A stretch of 64,000 bases of DNA from positions 62,001-126,000 of the forward strand of contig JAUHWT010000010.1 in assembly GCA_030427145.1 (NCBI GenBank), given 5' to 3'. The position numbers and the translations under genes were made by a program. The notes below the pieces were generated by a model. The model saw only the letters and a list, made by a program, of their open reading frames with translations. It had not been told where the DNA came from and ran no database searches. Positions 54,096 to 63,247 of this stretch are shown in pieces (the first letter of the stretch is position 1; each line of letters starts with the position of its first letter). This DNA comes from Alphaproteobacteria bacterium. Lineage in GTDB: Bacteria > Pseudomonadota > Alphaproteobacteria > Rhodobacterales > Rhodobacteraceae.

Positions 54096-54851
54096 ATGAC
54101 AGATTTTTCCTACCAGCTTTACAGCTCCCGAAACTTTGGCCCGCTGGGTGATACGCTCTCGATGCTGGCGGAAGTCGGCTACAGAGGCGTCGAAGGCTAC
54201 GGCGCACTCTATGCCGACGCGTCCAAGGTCGCGGAGCTCCAAGCCAAACTGGACCAGAGCGGCCTGATCATGCCAACGGCCCATGTCGGTCTCGACATGA
54301 TCGAAGATGATGCGGCGACCGTACTTGCACTGGCGTCCGATTTTGGCATCCAGACAGTCTACTGCCCTTTCCTTACACCGGATCAACGCCCGACCGACGC
54401 CGAGGGCTACGCCGCATTCGGACGCAGACTTCAGGAGGCGGGAAAACCGTTGAAGGATGCGGGCCTCGACTTCGGCTGGCATAACCACGATTTTGAGTTT
54501 GTGGCACTACCCGATGGGACCATTCCGATGCAAGTCATGCTCGAGGCTGCGCCGGATCTTGAATGGGAAGCGGACATTGCGTGGGTGATAAAGGGCGGAG
54601 CTGATCCGGTCGAATGGATCGCAAACAACGGCACACGCATCTCCGCGGTTCACGTGAAGGACATCGCTCCGGCCGGCGAGGCCACGTACGAGGACGGATG
54701 GGCCGACGTCGGACACGGAACCGTCGACTGGCCCGGCCTGATGACGGCGTTGCGGAACACGCCGGCCAAGCATTTCGTCATGGAGCACGACAATCCCAGT
54801 GACGACGTCCGGTTCGCACGCCGCTCGCTTGAAGCTGCCAAAACCTACTGA
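54096..54851 (+). CDS. Sugar phosphate isomerase/epimerase-type TIM-barrel protein
   Basis: A 251-residue xylose-isomerase-like TIM barrel of the AP endonuclease 2/IolE superfamily. Metal-binding residues expected in the barrel are seen in GYRGVEGYG, FGWHNHDFEF, WEADIAWVIKGGADPVEWIA, ISAVHVKDIAP and HFVMEHDNPSDD. Such enzymes isomerise, epimerise or dehydrate keto-sugars and inositols. Next to a Gfo/Idh dehydrogenase, it may act on a 3-keto sugar; this is inference. Confidence 0.85.
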   Translation: MTDFSYQLYSSRNFGPLGDTLSMLAEVGYRGVEGYGALYADASKVAELQAKLDQSGLIMPTAHVGLDMIEDDAATVLALASDFGIQTVYCPFLTPDQRPTDAEGYAAFGRRLQEAGKPLKDAGLDFGWHNHDFEFVALPDGTIPMQVMLEAAPDLEWEADIAWVIKGGADPVEWIANNGTRISAVHVKDIAPAGEATYEDGWADVGHGTVDWPGLMTALRNTPAKHFVMEHDNPSDDVRFARRSLEAAKTY

Positions 54852-54865
54852 CAGGACAAGAGAAA

Positions 54866-55999
54866 ATGACTGATACCCTTGGGGTCGGCGTTATCGGATG
54901 CGGTAACATCTCGACGGCATATTTCAGACTGGCGCCGCTGTTTGCCGGCATGGAAATCCGCGCCTGTACCGACCTGAACATGGACGCGGCCCGCGCCCAG
55001 GCCGCAAAATTCAATGTGGATGCCAGAGAGATCGGGGATCTGCTGAAATCGGATGACATCGACGTTGTCGTCAACCTGACAATCCCGGACGCGCATTCGG
55101 CGGTCTCCTGCCAGGCAATCCAGGCTGGGAAACACGTCTATTCCGAGAAGCCGCTGGCACTGACGCTCAGGGATGGTGTTGAGATGCAGCGCCTCGCGCG
55201 CGAGCATGGTGTCTCCGTCGGTTGCGCGCCGGATACCTTCCTGGGTGGCGCGCATCAGCACGCGCGGCACCTGATCGATGCAGGCGAAATCGGTCGTATC
55301 GTAGCTGGCACCGCCCATGTCATGAGCCATGGCATGGAGCACTGGCATCCGAACCCCGACTTCTTCTTCAGGGTTGGCGGCGGACCGGTGCTGGATATTG
55401 GACCCTATTACGTGGCCAATCTCATCAACCTGATAGGTCCAATCAAACGTGTCGCGGCGCTGTCCAGTTCGGCCACACCGACCCGGACAATCACATCCCA
55501 GCCCCGTGCGGGTGACGTGATCCCGGTTGAGACGCCGACAAACGTCCATGCCCTGCTGGAATTTGAGCAGGGCGCGACGGTCACGCTCTCGACGAGTTGG
55601 GACGTCTGGGCGCACGATCACGGGCGAATGGAGCTCTACGGGACCGAAGGCTCGCTGTTTGTTCCCGACCCAAATTTCTTTGGTGGTGATCTGCGCATGG
55701 CCAAGCGGGATGCGGGTGTCATGCCGGTGACAGGCTGGCACCATCCCCTTTCGGTTCCGAACGATCCCCATGGTGAGGGCATGATGGCCAACTATCGCAC
55801 CGTCGGTCTCGCGGACATGGTCGCCGCCATTCGCGACGGGCGGGACGCGCGCTGTTCCATCGACCGGACCCTTCACGCCCTTGATGCGATGACGTCAATC
55901 CTCATGTCAGGCGAAACGGGTCAGTTTGTGGACCTGACCACCACATGCTCCCGCCCAGAACCACTGGACCCGGCATCGGCGTCAGCCCTGATGCGGTGA
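54866..55999 (+). CDS. Gfo/Idh/MocA-family NAD(P)-dependent sugar dehydrogenase
   Basis: A 377-residue oxidoreductase. N-terminal Rossmann domain: GVGVIGCGNISTAYFRLAP, then the EKPLALTLRDGVEM motif with the catalytic Lys (about residue 95) that defines the family. The C-terminal sheet domain carries the GGGPVLDIGPYYVANLINLIGPI segment. It oxidises a sugar or cyclitol hydroxyl. It lies 14 bp after the isomerase gene, ahead of a terminator. Confidence 0.9.
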   Translation: MTDTLGVGVIGCGNISTAYFRLAPLFAGMEIRACTDLNMDAARAQAAKFNVDAREIGDLLKSDDIDVVVNLTIPDAHSAVSCQAIQAGKHVYSEKPLALTLRDGVEMQRLAREHGVSVGCAPDTFLGGAHQHARHLIDAGEIGRIVAGTAHVMSHGMEHWHPNPDFFFRVGGGPVLDIGPYYVANLINLIGPIKRVAALSSSATPTRTITSQPRAGDVIPVETPTNVHALLEFEQGATVTLSTSWDVWAHDHGRMELYGTEGSLFVPDPNFFGGDLRMAKRDAGVMPVTGWHHPLSVPNDPHGEGMMANYRTVGLADMVAAIRDGRDARCSIDRTLHALDAMTSILMSGETGQFVDLTTTCSRPEPLDPASASALMR

Positions 56000-56021
56000 G
56001 GTCCACAAAATTCAAAGAATG

Positions 56022-56055
56022 CCGTCGGGCCCCGAAAGAGGCCCGGCGTTCTTTT
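56022..56055 (+). terminator. Terminator of the sugar operon
   Basis: A GCC-rich stem (left arm 56023-56031, right arm 56040-56048; nine pairs including one G-T) with a CCGAAAGA-type loop is followed by TTCTTTT. Confidence 0.75.
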
Positions 56056-56100
56056 AGTGTGACCTGAAACCAGCAAATTCGCCTCAACCATGAACCGGGG

Positions 56101-56128
56101 CCAAAATATATCCGCGGATATATTTTGG
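56101..56128. repeat. 28-bp perfect palindrome
   Basis: CCAAAATATATCC followed by GC and its exact complement (centre CCGCGG at 56112-56117); all 14 half-site positions are symmetric, with no spacer. It lies between converging genes, 76 bp from the dctM stop and 45 bp after the preceding terminator. Possibilities are a bidirectional terminator hairpin with A/T flanks, a dimer binding site or a recombination/attachment element. Confidence 0.8.
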
Positions 56129-56204
56129 AGAGCGGTCCGATTTTGCAGGCTTGCAAGCCCCATCTGCCTGAACCGGACGTTGGCGACCGGTTCAGGGACT
56201 TGGG

Positions 56205-57509
56205 TCAGTCTACGAAAGCTGGCATAATCCAGCGCGGCAGGGCGAGGATCAGGTCCGGCATTACGATGATCAGAAGCAGAACGCAGATCATCGGGAACAG
56301 GATCACAACCACGTTCCGCAGTGCGTCCACCAGCCTGATCTTTCCGATCGATGCCGCAATCAGGAGGCATAGACCATAAGGCGGCGTAACCAGACCAAAG
56401 GCGAGGCTCATCACGCCGATGATGGCGAAATGGATCGGGTGCATTCCGACGTGCTGAGTCACCGGGTAGAGCACCGTGCCGAGGATGATGATCGCCGGGA
56501 TGGCGTCGATGAACATGCCTATCAGAAGGAAGGCCAGCGCGCTCATGATGCCAATGCCGATGATCCCAAGACCCATCTGGTCGATCTGCTCAACCAGGGC
56601 GGCAGGGATTTTGAAATAGGCAAGGCACCACCCGAAAGCCGACGCGGTCCCGATACAGAACAGCGTGATCGCGGCGAACCGGGCGCTGTCGTAGAGCACT
56701 TTCGGGATCTCGTGGATGGCAATGGTGCGGTAGACCACAACTCCAAGAATGAGCGAGTAGATCACCGCGACGACGGAGGCCTCGGTCGGAGTAAAAAAGC
56801 CGCCGACAATACCGCCGACAATGATAACCGGCGTCATGAGTGCCAGAGCGGCGGAGGCCGCGGCGCGCATGAGCTCGATCAGGGTGGAGCGGCTGTGAAC
56901 CGGATACCCGTTCTTTTTGGCGTAAATATACACCGTGATCATCTGCGACCCGGCGATCAGGACGCCGGGAACAACCCCCGCGAGGAACAGGCCGCCAATG
57001 GACACGGACATCAGACCACCCCAGACCACCATGAGGATCGAGGGCGGAATGATCACGCCCATCACGCTGGAACAGGCCGTAATAGCAACGGCGAAGGGGG
57101 CGTCGTAACCTTCCTTGCGCATCTGTGGGATCAGCAGCGAACCGATGCCGGCGGCGTCAGCGGTGGAGGAGCCCGAGATCCCGGCGAAGAGCATGGATAC
57201 CACAACGTTGACGTGGCCGAGACCGCCAGGCAGATGACCCACCATCGCCCTGGCGAGCCGGATCAAACGGTCGGTAATGCCCGATGAGTTCATCAGGTTT
57301 GCGGCCAAAAGGAAGAACGGCACGGCAAGCAGGACGAACGAGTTGTAGCTCTTGAACATCTCCCGCATAAGCAGGACAGGGGTCAGGCGTTCCTCAATGA
57401 AGAAAACCGGCACGACCGCGAGGCCCAGCGCGAACGCGACGGGCACACGCAGGAAAACAAGAACGCCGAAGGTTCCGAACAGGATTGCGGCTACTTCACC
57501 CGGCCCCAT
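56205..57509 (-). CDS. dctM: TRAP transporter large permease (DctM)
   Basis: A 434-residue polytopic membrane protein with about 12 hydrophobic segments. Signatures are ADAAGIGSLLIPQMRKEGYDAPFAVAITACSSVMGVIIPPSI and the C-terminal FAIIGVMSLAFGLVTPPYGLCLLIA. It couples Na+-driven uptake to the DctP binding protein. It overlaps dctQ by 14 bp. The substrate is set by DctP and is unknown. Confidence 0.95.
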   Translation of the reverse strand: MGPGEVAAILFGTFGVLVFLRVPVAFALGLAVVPVFFIEERLTPVLLMREMFKSYNSFVLLAVPFFLLAANLMNSSGITDRLIRLARAMVGHLPGGLGHVNVVVSMLFAGISGSSTADAAGIGSLLIPQMRKEGYDAPFAVAITACSSVMGVIIPPSILMVVWGGLMSVSIGGLFLAGVVPGVLIAGSQMITVYIYAKKNGYPVHSRSTLIELMRAAASAALALMTPVIIVGGIVGGFFTPTEASVVAVIYSLILGVVVYRTIAIHEIPKVLYDSARFAAITLFCIGTASAFGWCLAYFKIPAALVEQIDQMGLGIIGIGIMSALAFLLIGMFIDAIPAIIILGTVLYPVTQHVGMHPIHFAIIGVMSLAFGLVTPPYGLCLLIAASIGKIRLVDALRNVVVILFPMICVLLLIIVMPDLILALPRWIMPAFVD

Positions 57510-57996
57510 GAGTTGCGCCCTCCCCCGTACCGGTGAAATCGTTCCAGATCCGCTCGATGATGAACGCCGCCCATGTCAGTCCGGCGACAGGCCAGCCTAT
57601 ATAGATCGCGAGCATGGGCAGACCCGAAATCTCGGATTTCTGTCGCATTCCAAGTTTGCCGAAATCCCATCCCCACCAGAGGAAGGACAGGGCCATTACA
57701 AACATGGCGATGTTGACGAAAGTCCGGAAGCACAGCTCAACCGTCGGGCTAGAGCTGTGGGGCAGAACATCAACATCGAAATGGGTGCCATCCCTTACCG
57801 CGATCATTGCGCCAAGCATGATGATCCAGACAAAACAGAATCGGGCGATTTCCTCGGTCCAGATGTATCGTGGGATCAGCCCGGTGTATCGGCTGAGGAT
57901 CTGCATCGCGACGGGGACGATCAGCGCGCCCATCAAAATGGTCAGCAGAAGCTTCAGGAAGCGGTAATAACCGTCCAGCAGGGTTCGCATCGGCAA
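57496..57996 (-). CDS. dctQ: TRAP transporter small permease (DctQ)
   Basis: A 166-residue protein with four membrane segments. The family motif EEIARFCFVWIIMLGAMIAVRDGTHFDVDVLP is at about residues 46-77. It is the small membrane component of the TRAP system and overlaps the dctM start. It is 71 bp downstream of dctP. Confidence 0.93.
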   Translation of the reverse strand: MPMRTLLDGYYRFLKLLLTILMGALIVPVAMQILSRYTGLIPRYIWTEEIARFCFVWIIMLGAMIAVRDGTHFDVDVLPHSSSPTVELCFRTFVNIAMFVMALSFLWWGWDFGKLGMRQKSEISGLPMLAIYIGWPVAGLTWAAFIIERIWNDFTGTGEGATHGAG

Positions 57997-58067
57997 TCAC
58001 TTTGTGAGTTGGATATGAAGTCGTACGGGAACACGCCACCCGGCCGGGCGGCGTGCCCCGTCAGCGC

Positions 58068-59048
58068 TTACTGTACGGCTTCGATCGACTCGAGAACGTC
58101 GGTCGCGCCAAGTTCCTCAGCGTAGGCCTGTTTCACCGGCTGAGCCAGTTCGAGCAGCTTGTCGCGCTCGGTGAACTCGTGGGTGGTCAAAAGACCCGCC
58201 TCTTCCATGGCGTTCAGCTTTTCGCTGTCCTGGCCGCTTTCGACGTCACGACCCAGTTTGCCTCCGGCCTTACCGGCCTGAAGGACGCATTCCTGCTCCT
58301 CGGGCGTGAGGCGCTCGAACGTCGCATTGGAAAATGCGATAGGACGCACGGTGATCGCGTGTTTGGTCAACGCGATGTCGGGACCAACCTCGTAGAACTT
58401 CATCTGCTCGATACCGGCAGCCTCGTTCTCGGCAGCGTCGATCACGCCGGTCTGAATGGCGTTGTAGACCTCGTCATAAGCGATCACGGACGGTGCGGCC
58501 TGGATCGCCTCAAAAATCCGCGTCTGGATCGGGGCGCCCATCACACGCATTGGAAGTCCCTCAAGCTCTTCCATGTTAGTGACCGGCTTGTTCACGATCA
58601 GGTTGCGGGTGCCGCCACCGGCATAGCCGATCAGGCGGACGTCAGCCTGTTCCAGAACGTCCTGGGCGAGCGGCGCGAGCGCGTCCTGCTCCATCACGGC
58701 GTTCCAGTGATCGAGATCCCGGAAGAGGAACGGCATGTCCATCAGCGGGGCCTTCTGACTGAAGGTCGACATGTGCGAGGGGCTGACGATAGCATAGTCG
58801 ATCGCGATGCCCTGGCTCATGTTCTCGAAATAGTCTTTTTCGAGACCGAGTTCGGAATTCAGATGCAGATCGAAGGTGAGCGATCCGCCGGAACACTCGG
58901 ACGCCGCGCGCTCAAATTCGCGCAGTGCCTTGGTGAAAGCGTGCTCCTCGTCGAACTGAACGGCGCCCACAAGTTCGGTTGCAAAAGATGGCGCGGCCAC
59001 AAGCGCCGCAAGGCTGGCACTGAATGCCAGTTTCGAAATTTTTTTCAT
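58068..59048 (-). CDS. dctP: TRAP transporter substrate-binding protein (DctP)
   Basis: A 326-residue binding protein. The signal peptide KKISKLAFSASLAALVAAPSFATE is followed by the binding domain: FEAIQAAPSVIAYDEVYNAIQTGVIDAAENEAAGIEQMKF carries the conserved DctP-family segment. KPVTNMEELEGLPMRVMGAPI has the conserved Arg that binds a ligand carboxylate. Start at 59048, with GGGAGGAA just upstream; longer in-frame starts extend into the divergent promoter. Confidence 0.94.
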   Translation of the reverse strand: MKKISKLAFSASLAALVAAPSFATELVGAVQFDEEHAFTKALREFERAASECSGGSLTFDLHLNSELGLEKDYFENMSQGIAIDYAIVSPSHMSTFSQKAPLMDMPFLFRDLDHWNAVMEQDALAPLAQDVLEQADVRLIGYAGGGTRNLIVNKPVTNMEELEGLPMRVMGAPIQTRIFEAIQAAPSVIAYDEVYNAIQTGVIDAAENEAAGIEQMKFYEVGPDIALTKHAITVRPIAFSNATFERLTPEEQECVLQAGKAGGKLGRDVESGQDSEKLNAMEEAGLLTTHEFTERDKLLELAQPVKQAYAEELGATDVLESIEAVQ

Positions 59049-59221
59049 TTTTCCTCCCGTTACCGGCCACATTTTTTGTGCCCGGCTTGTCTTGCTGTAC
59101 CTCGGAGTATTGCGCGACCTTGCATTCTGACGCAAGAAGTGTCTGTCCGGTTCCGCGCAAAAACCTGACATCGCGCGAACGAAACCGAATGAAAACACAG
59201 CCCAAATGGTGAGGAATCCAT
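59049..59221. promoter_or_regulatory. Divergent promoter between dctPQM and the SDR gene
   Basis: 172 bp carry promoters for both directions. TTGCG (59112-59116) and CGCAA (59132-59136) form widely spaced inverted pieces, but no regulator gene is adjacent, so no operator is assigned. Confidence 0.45.
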
Positions 59222-60001
59222 ATGTCGAACGCTTCATTAACCATGCCCGAATTTGCGGGAAAACCGATCCTGATCACCGGGGCATCCACGGGAATTGGCG
59301 CCGCTCTTGCCCGCGCTTTTGCCAAGCAGGGCGCGAAGGTCGGACTGCATTACAACTCCAGCGCGGACGCGGCGAATGCCCTGGCTGATGAGATCCGCAA
59401 CGATGGCGGGACCGCTGCCCTCATCCAGGCGGATGCCTGCAATTCTGATGCGTTTGGCAAAGCCGTTGACGAGGCCGCCGAGGCGCTCGGGGGTCTTGAG
59501 GGACTGATTAACAACGCGGGCGGCATGGTGCGGCGTATTCCTTATGCGGAGGCCAGCGATAAGGACTATGACGAGATTATGGACCTGAACGCGCGCTCGG
59601 TCATCACGGCGTCCCGCAAGGCGCTGCCGCATCTGAAGAAGAACGGTGGCTTTGTGATCAACACCACTTCGGTCGCCGCGCGAAACGGAGCCGGTGGTGG
59701 TGCAGGACTGTACGGATCCTCGAAATCCTTTGTGTCCAACGTGACGCGTGGCATGGCCAAGGAATGGATTGAATTCGGTATTCGGGTGAACGCGGTTGCT
59801 CCCGGCGTAATCACCACACCGTTCCATGAGCGGTATTCGACCGAGGAACAGCTTGCCGCAATGAAAGCCACGGTGCCGCAGGGACGCCTTGGCGTGGCTG
59901 AGGACTGCGTCGGGGCTTACCTGTTCCTCGCCTCCGACGTGCTGGCCGGGTATATTATTGGCCAGACGATCGAGGTTAATGGCGGTCAGCTGATGCCTTA
60001 A
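59222..60001 (+). CDS. SDR-family oxidoreductase
   Basis: A 259-residue classical short-chain dehydrogenase. The cofactor motif is LITGASTGIGAALARAFAKQG, NNAGG follows, and the catalytic Ser/Tyr/Lys set lies in TTSVAARNGAGGGAGLYGSSKSFV: Ser in TTS, Tyr in LYGSSK (usual Y-x-x-x-K). The C-terminal RVNAVAPGVITTPFHE is typical. Its divergence from dctPQM suggests that it oxidises or reduces the compound taken up by the TRAP system, such as a sugar acid or keto-sugar; that is inference. Confidence 0.9.
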   Translation: MSNASLTMPEFAGKPILITGASTGIGAALARAFAKQGAKVGLHYNSSADAANALADEIRNDGGTAALIQADACNSDAFGKAVDEAAEALGGLEGLINNAGGMVRRIPYAEASDKDYDEIMDLNARSVITASRKALPHLKKNGGFVINTTSVAARNGAGGGAGLYGSSKSFVSNVTRGMAKEWIEFGIRVNAVAPGVITTPFHERYSTEEQLAAMKATVPQGRLGVAEDCVGAYLFLASDVLAGYIIGQTIEVNGGQLMP

Positions 60002-60527
60002 ACCCCTGATTTTACGATGCTGCGCCGGGGGAGGATTTCTGGTTCCTTCGGCGCGGTCCACTGGGGCGTTTGTTTTACAAAAATTTCATCTTTGCCATTT
60101 TTAGGAAGCAGAAATCCCCACGGCCGTGATCGCTAAATATAGGCATTTGTGTGCCGGACGCGCACCTGAGATGAGGTGACGGATAATCAGGCTCACGCAT
60201 CGATACATAAGTACATGATATTTAATTTAAAAAATGAACTGAGCCAATATTTTCGGATCGGGGCGTGCACATACAGCAGGTCCAAACCACGAAACACCAT
60301 CAACCCGGCCAACCACACGAATCCGTGAAAAACGATTTTCCACCCGTTTGCGCACCTCACCCTCTACCACCCATAAAATGTCAAGCAAAATCAAAGACAA
60401 ACTTCGTAACGAAGCCGTTGCAAGGTAACCGGTGGTTGAAATAAGGTGAACAAACTTGGCCCCTGGCCAACGCATGTCCACAAACGAGACCTGCGGTTCA
60501 GGGCCCGTAACCGTGGGAGAAGTGACC
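60002..60527. other. Gene-free region upstream of the sulfatase
   Basis: About 525 bp, partly AT-rich around 60200-60240. No gene, RNA or clear terminator was recognised. It probably carries the sulfatase promoter near 60400-60520. Confidence 0.4.
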
Positions 60528-62105
60528 TTGGATCACTCAATTTTTTCGAAAAGTATTAGGGTGGCCGCAGCAGCACTGCTGCTCTCAGCCACACCGGTAT
60601 TGGCGCAGGATGGTGCCGACGCCGAAAAACCGAACATCCTGGTGATCTGGGGTGACGACATAGGTCAGGCCAACATTTCAGCCTACACCAAGGGGCTGAT
60701 GGGCTACACGACGCCAAACATCGACAGCATCGCAAACGAAGGCATTATCTTCACTGACTACTATGCTGAACAGAGCTGTACCGCAGGTCGCTCGACCTTC
60801 ATCACCGGTCAGTCGACTTTGCGCACAGGCCTTTCCAAGGTCGGCCTCCCCGGAGCGCAAGCAGGCATGCAGGATGTTGATGTCACTCTTGCCTCAGCCC
60901 TGAAAGATCACGGCTACGCCACGGGTCAGTTTGGCAAAAACCACCTTGGCGACCGCGACGAGCATCTGCCAACCGCTCACGGATTTGATGAGTTTTTCGG
61001 CAACCTCTATCACCTGAATGCGGAAGAGGAGCCGGAAAACTTCAACTACCCGCAGGATCCGGAATTCCGCGACCGCTTTGGCCCCCGTGGCGTTATCCGC
61101 GCTTCCGCTGATGGCGAGATTGAGGACACCGGACCGCTGACCAAAAAGCGGATGGAAACCGTCGACGAGGAAACCTCTGCCGCAGCCATCGACTTCATGC
61201 AGCGCCAGGTGGACCAGGACACGCCGTTCTTTGTGTGGATGAACGCAACCCGGATGCATTTCCGTACCCATGTGAAGGACGAAAACCGTTCCGAACCTGG
61301 CCTGACCGCACTCACCGAGTATGCGGATGGCATGGTCGAACATGACGCGATTGTTGGTCAGATCCTCGACTCGCTCGACGAGATGGGCATCGCGGAAAAC
61401 ACCATCGTGATGTATTCTACCGACAACGGCCCGCACCAGAATTCCTGGCCTGATGCCGGAACAACGCCTTTCCGCAGCGAGAAGAACACCAACTGGGAAG
61501 GCGCATTCCGCGTGCCGGCAATGATCAAGTGGCCGGGTCACATTGAGCCGGGTTCGGTCGCAAACGAGATGTTCTCGGGCCTCGACTGGTTCCCGACCTT
61601 GATGGCAGCCGTAGGCGACACGGATATCAAGGAACGCCTGCTTGAAGGTACGACGATCAACGGTAAGGAGTACAAAAACCATCTGGATGGTTACAACCAA
61701 CTGCCCTACCTGACCGGCGAAACCGATGAGGGCGCCCGTGACCGCTTCTTCTACTTCAATGACGATGGCGAAGTGGTAGCGCTGCGCTACGAAAACTGGA
61801 AATTCGTTTTCAAGGAACAGCGTGAAACCGGCACACTGAACATCTGGGCGGAGCCTTTCACCTCGCTGCGGCTTCCGAAGATATTCGATCTGCGGGCGGA
61901 CCCCTATGAGCGGGCTGACATAACGTCGAACACCTACTGGGACTGGGTACTGGACCGCGCCTATCTGCTGGCTCCGGCACAGGCCGTTGTTGGTGAGTTT
62001 CTTGCAACCTTCGAAGAGTATCCGCCGGCGCAGCGTCCGGACAGCTTCTCGATCGACCAGATCCAGGAAGAACTGAACGACAGCCTTCAGTCGATGGGTC
62101 AGTAA
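60528..62105 (+). CDS. Secreted sulfatase-family hydrolase (CTAGR active site)
   Basis: A 525-residue alkaline-phosphatase-superfamily enzyme. The signal peptide (SIRVAAAALLLSATPVLAQ) directs export. Metal and active-site motifs are NILVIWGDDIGQANISAYT (WGDD binding Ca) and QSCTAGRSTFITGQ, where C-T-A-G-R replaces the usual C-x-P-x-R. The conversion of this Cys to formylglycine would need an anaerobic-type SME or other factor, which is not seen in the window. GQFGKNHLGD and YSTDNGPHQNSWPDAGTTPFRSEKNTNWEGAFRVP are typical. I choose the TTG at 60528 because GGGAG lies 8 bp upstream; ATG starts at 60456 and 60474 would extend it by ~20 residues. Confidence 0.88.
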   Translation: MDHSIFSKSIRVAAAALLLSATPVLAQDGADAEKPNILVIWGDDIGQANISAYTKGLMGYTTPNIDSIANEGIIFTDYYAEQSCTAGRSTFITGQSTLRTGLSKVGLPGAQAGMQDVDVTLASALKDHGYATGQFGKNHLGDRDEHLPTAHGFDEFFGNLYHLNAEEEPENFNYPQDPEFRDRFGPRGVIRASADGEIEDTGPLTKKRMETVDEETSAAAIDFMQRQVDQDTPFFVWMNATRMHFRTHVKDENRSEPGLTALTEYADGMVEHDAIVGQILDSLDEMGIAENTIVMYSTDNGPHQNSWPDAGTTPFRSEKNTNWEGAFRVPAMIKWPGHIEPGSVANEMFSGLDWFPTLMAAVGDTDIKERLLEGTTINGKEYKNHLDGYNQLPYLTGETDEGARDRFFYFNDDGEVVALRYENWKFVFKEQRETGTLNIWAEPFTSLRLPKIFDLRADPYERADITSNTYWDWVLDRAYLLAPAQAVVGEFLATFEEYPPAQRPDSFSIDQIQEELNDSLQSMGQ

Positions 62106-62263
62106 AGATTCCGGCCGGGGGGCGTTTTCCCGCTCTCCGGCCAGCCACTTTGGCTGGGCCAGGCGTCACCTGGAACCGCGACCGGATACAGAACACCCTC
62201 CGGCCGAAGTTACGATAAAAATGCGGCAAATTTCGCCGCGGTCCCCGGTCGAAGGAATATTTT

Positions 62264-63247
62264 ATGACCCGGATGCCATTTTGCCTCGCAATCGCAGCGG
62301 CTTTTTTCACAAGCGCAGCCGTCTCCGATCCCCTTCCCTCGTGGAACGACGGAGAGACCAAAACAGCAATTGTCGAATTTGTTGATAGTGTTACCGATCC
62401 AGACGCGGACACTTACGTACCCGAGCGTGACCGGATCGCCGTATTTGACAATGACGGAACCCTCTGGGCCGAACAGCCTGCCTATTTTCAGGTACTCTAT
62501 GCTCTCGATATTCTGAAGGAAAAAGCAGCCGCCGATCCGTCGATACTGACCTCCGACGTGCTCAGGGCCGCGAATGACGGCGACATGGAGGGGATGATGG
62601 CCAATGGGCTGGAGGGCCTCCTCGAGATCATCAACATAAGCCATTCGGGCATCACCGCCGAGGATTTCAAGGCGAGCGCCCATGAATGGCTCACCACCAC
62701 CCCTCATCCCACGATGGGGATGGAATACGCTGCCATGACCTATCAGCCGATGGTCGAGTTGCTCCGCTATCTGCGCGATGAGGATTTCAAAACATATATC
62801 GTGTCCGGCGGCGGCATTGATTTCATCCGCGCCATCTCGCACGAGGCTTACGGCATTCCGCCCTGGCAGGTCGTGGGAAGCGAGGGCAACGCGTCCTACT
62901 CGGCGGAGAGTGGCACACCGACCATCACCAAGGATGGCGGAATTTCCTTCGTGGATGACAAGGAAGGCAAACCCGTCGGGATCATGAGTCACATTGGTCA
63001 GCGCCCCATTCTGGCGGGCGGCAATTCCGATGGCGATTTTGCGATGCTGGAATGGACCACGGCAGGCGAAGGGCCACGTTTTGGTCTGCTGATCCATCAC
63101 ACGGATGCCGAGCGGGAGTTTGCATACGACCGAGAGGGCCATATCGGCGTCCTGAACCGGGGCCTCGATGAGGCTGCGGAGCGTGGCTGGACCCTCGTGG
63201 ACATGAAACAGGACTGGTCCCGGGTCTGGACGGGAGCGTCCGAATGA
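62264..63247 (+). CDS. Secreted HAD-type phosphatase/hydrolase
   Basis: A 327-residue exported HAD-superfamily enzyme. The signal peptide (CLAIAAAFFTSAAVSD) precedes motif I VFDNDGTLW (nucleophile Asp), a helical cap, motif II TYIVSGGG, and motif IV region LAGGNSDGDFAML. It may remove phosphate from a substrate in the periplasm. Its placement after the sulfatase suggests cooperative hydrolysis of a sulfated or phosphorylated compound. Overlaps the MoxR gene by four bases. Confidence 0.87.
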   Translation: MTRMPFCLAIAAAFFTSAAVSDPLPSWNDGETKTAIVEFVDSVTDPDADTYVPERDRIAVFDNDGTLWAEQPAYFQVLYALDILKEKAAADPSILTSDVLRAANDGDMEGMMANGLEGLLEIINISHSGITAEDFKASAHEWLTTTPHPTMGMEYAAMTYQPMVELLRYLRDEDFKTYIVSGGGIDFIRAISHEAYGIPPWQVVGSEGNASYSAESGTPTITKDGGISFVDDKEGKPVGIMSHIGQRPILAGGNSDGDFAMLEWTTAGEGPRFGLLIHHTDAEREFAYDREGHIGVLNRGLDEAAERGWTLVDMKQDWSRVWTGASE

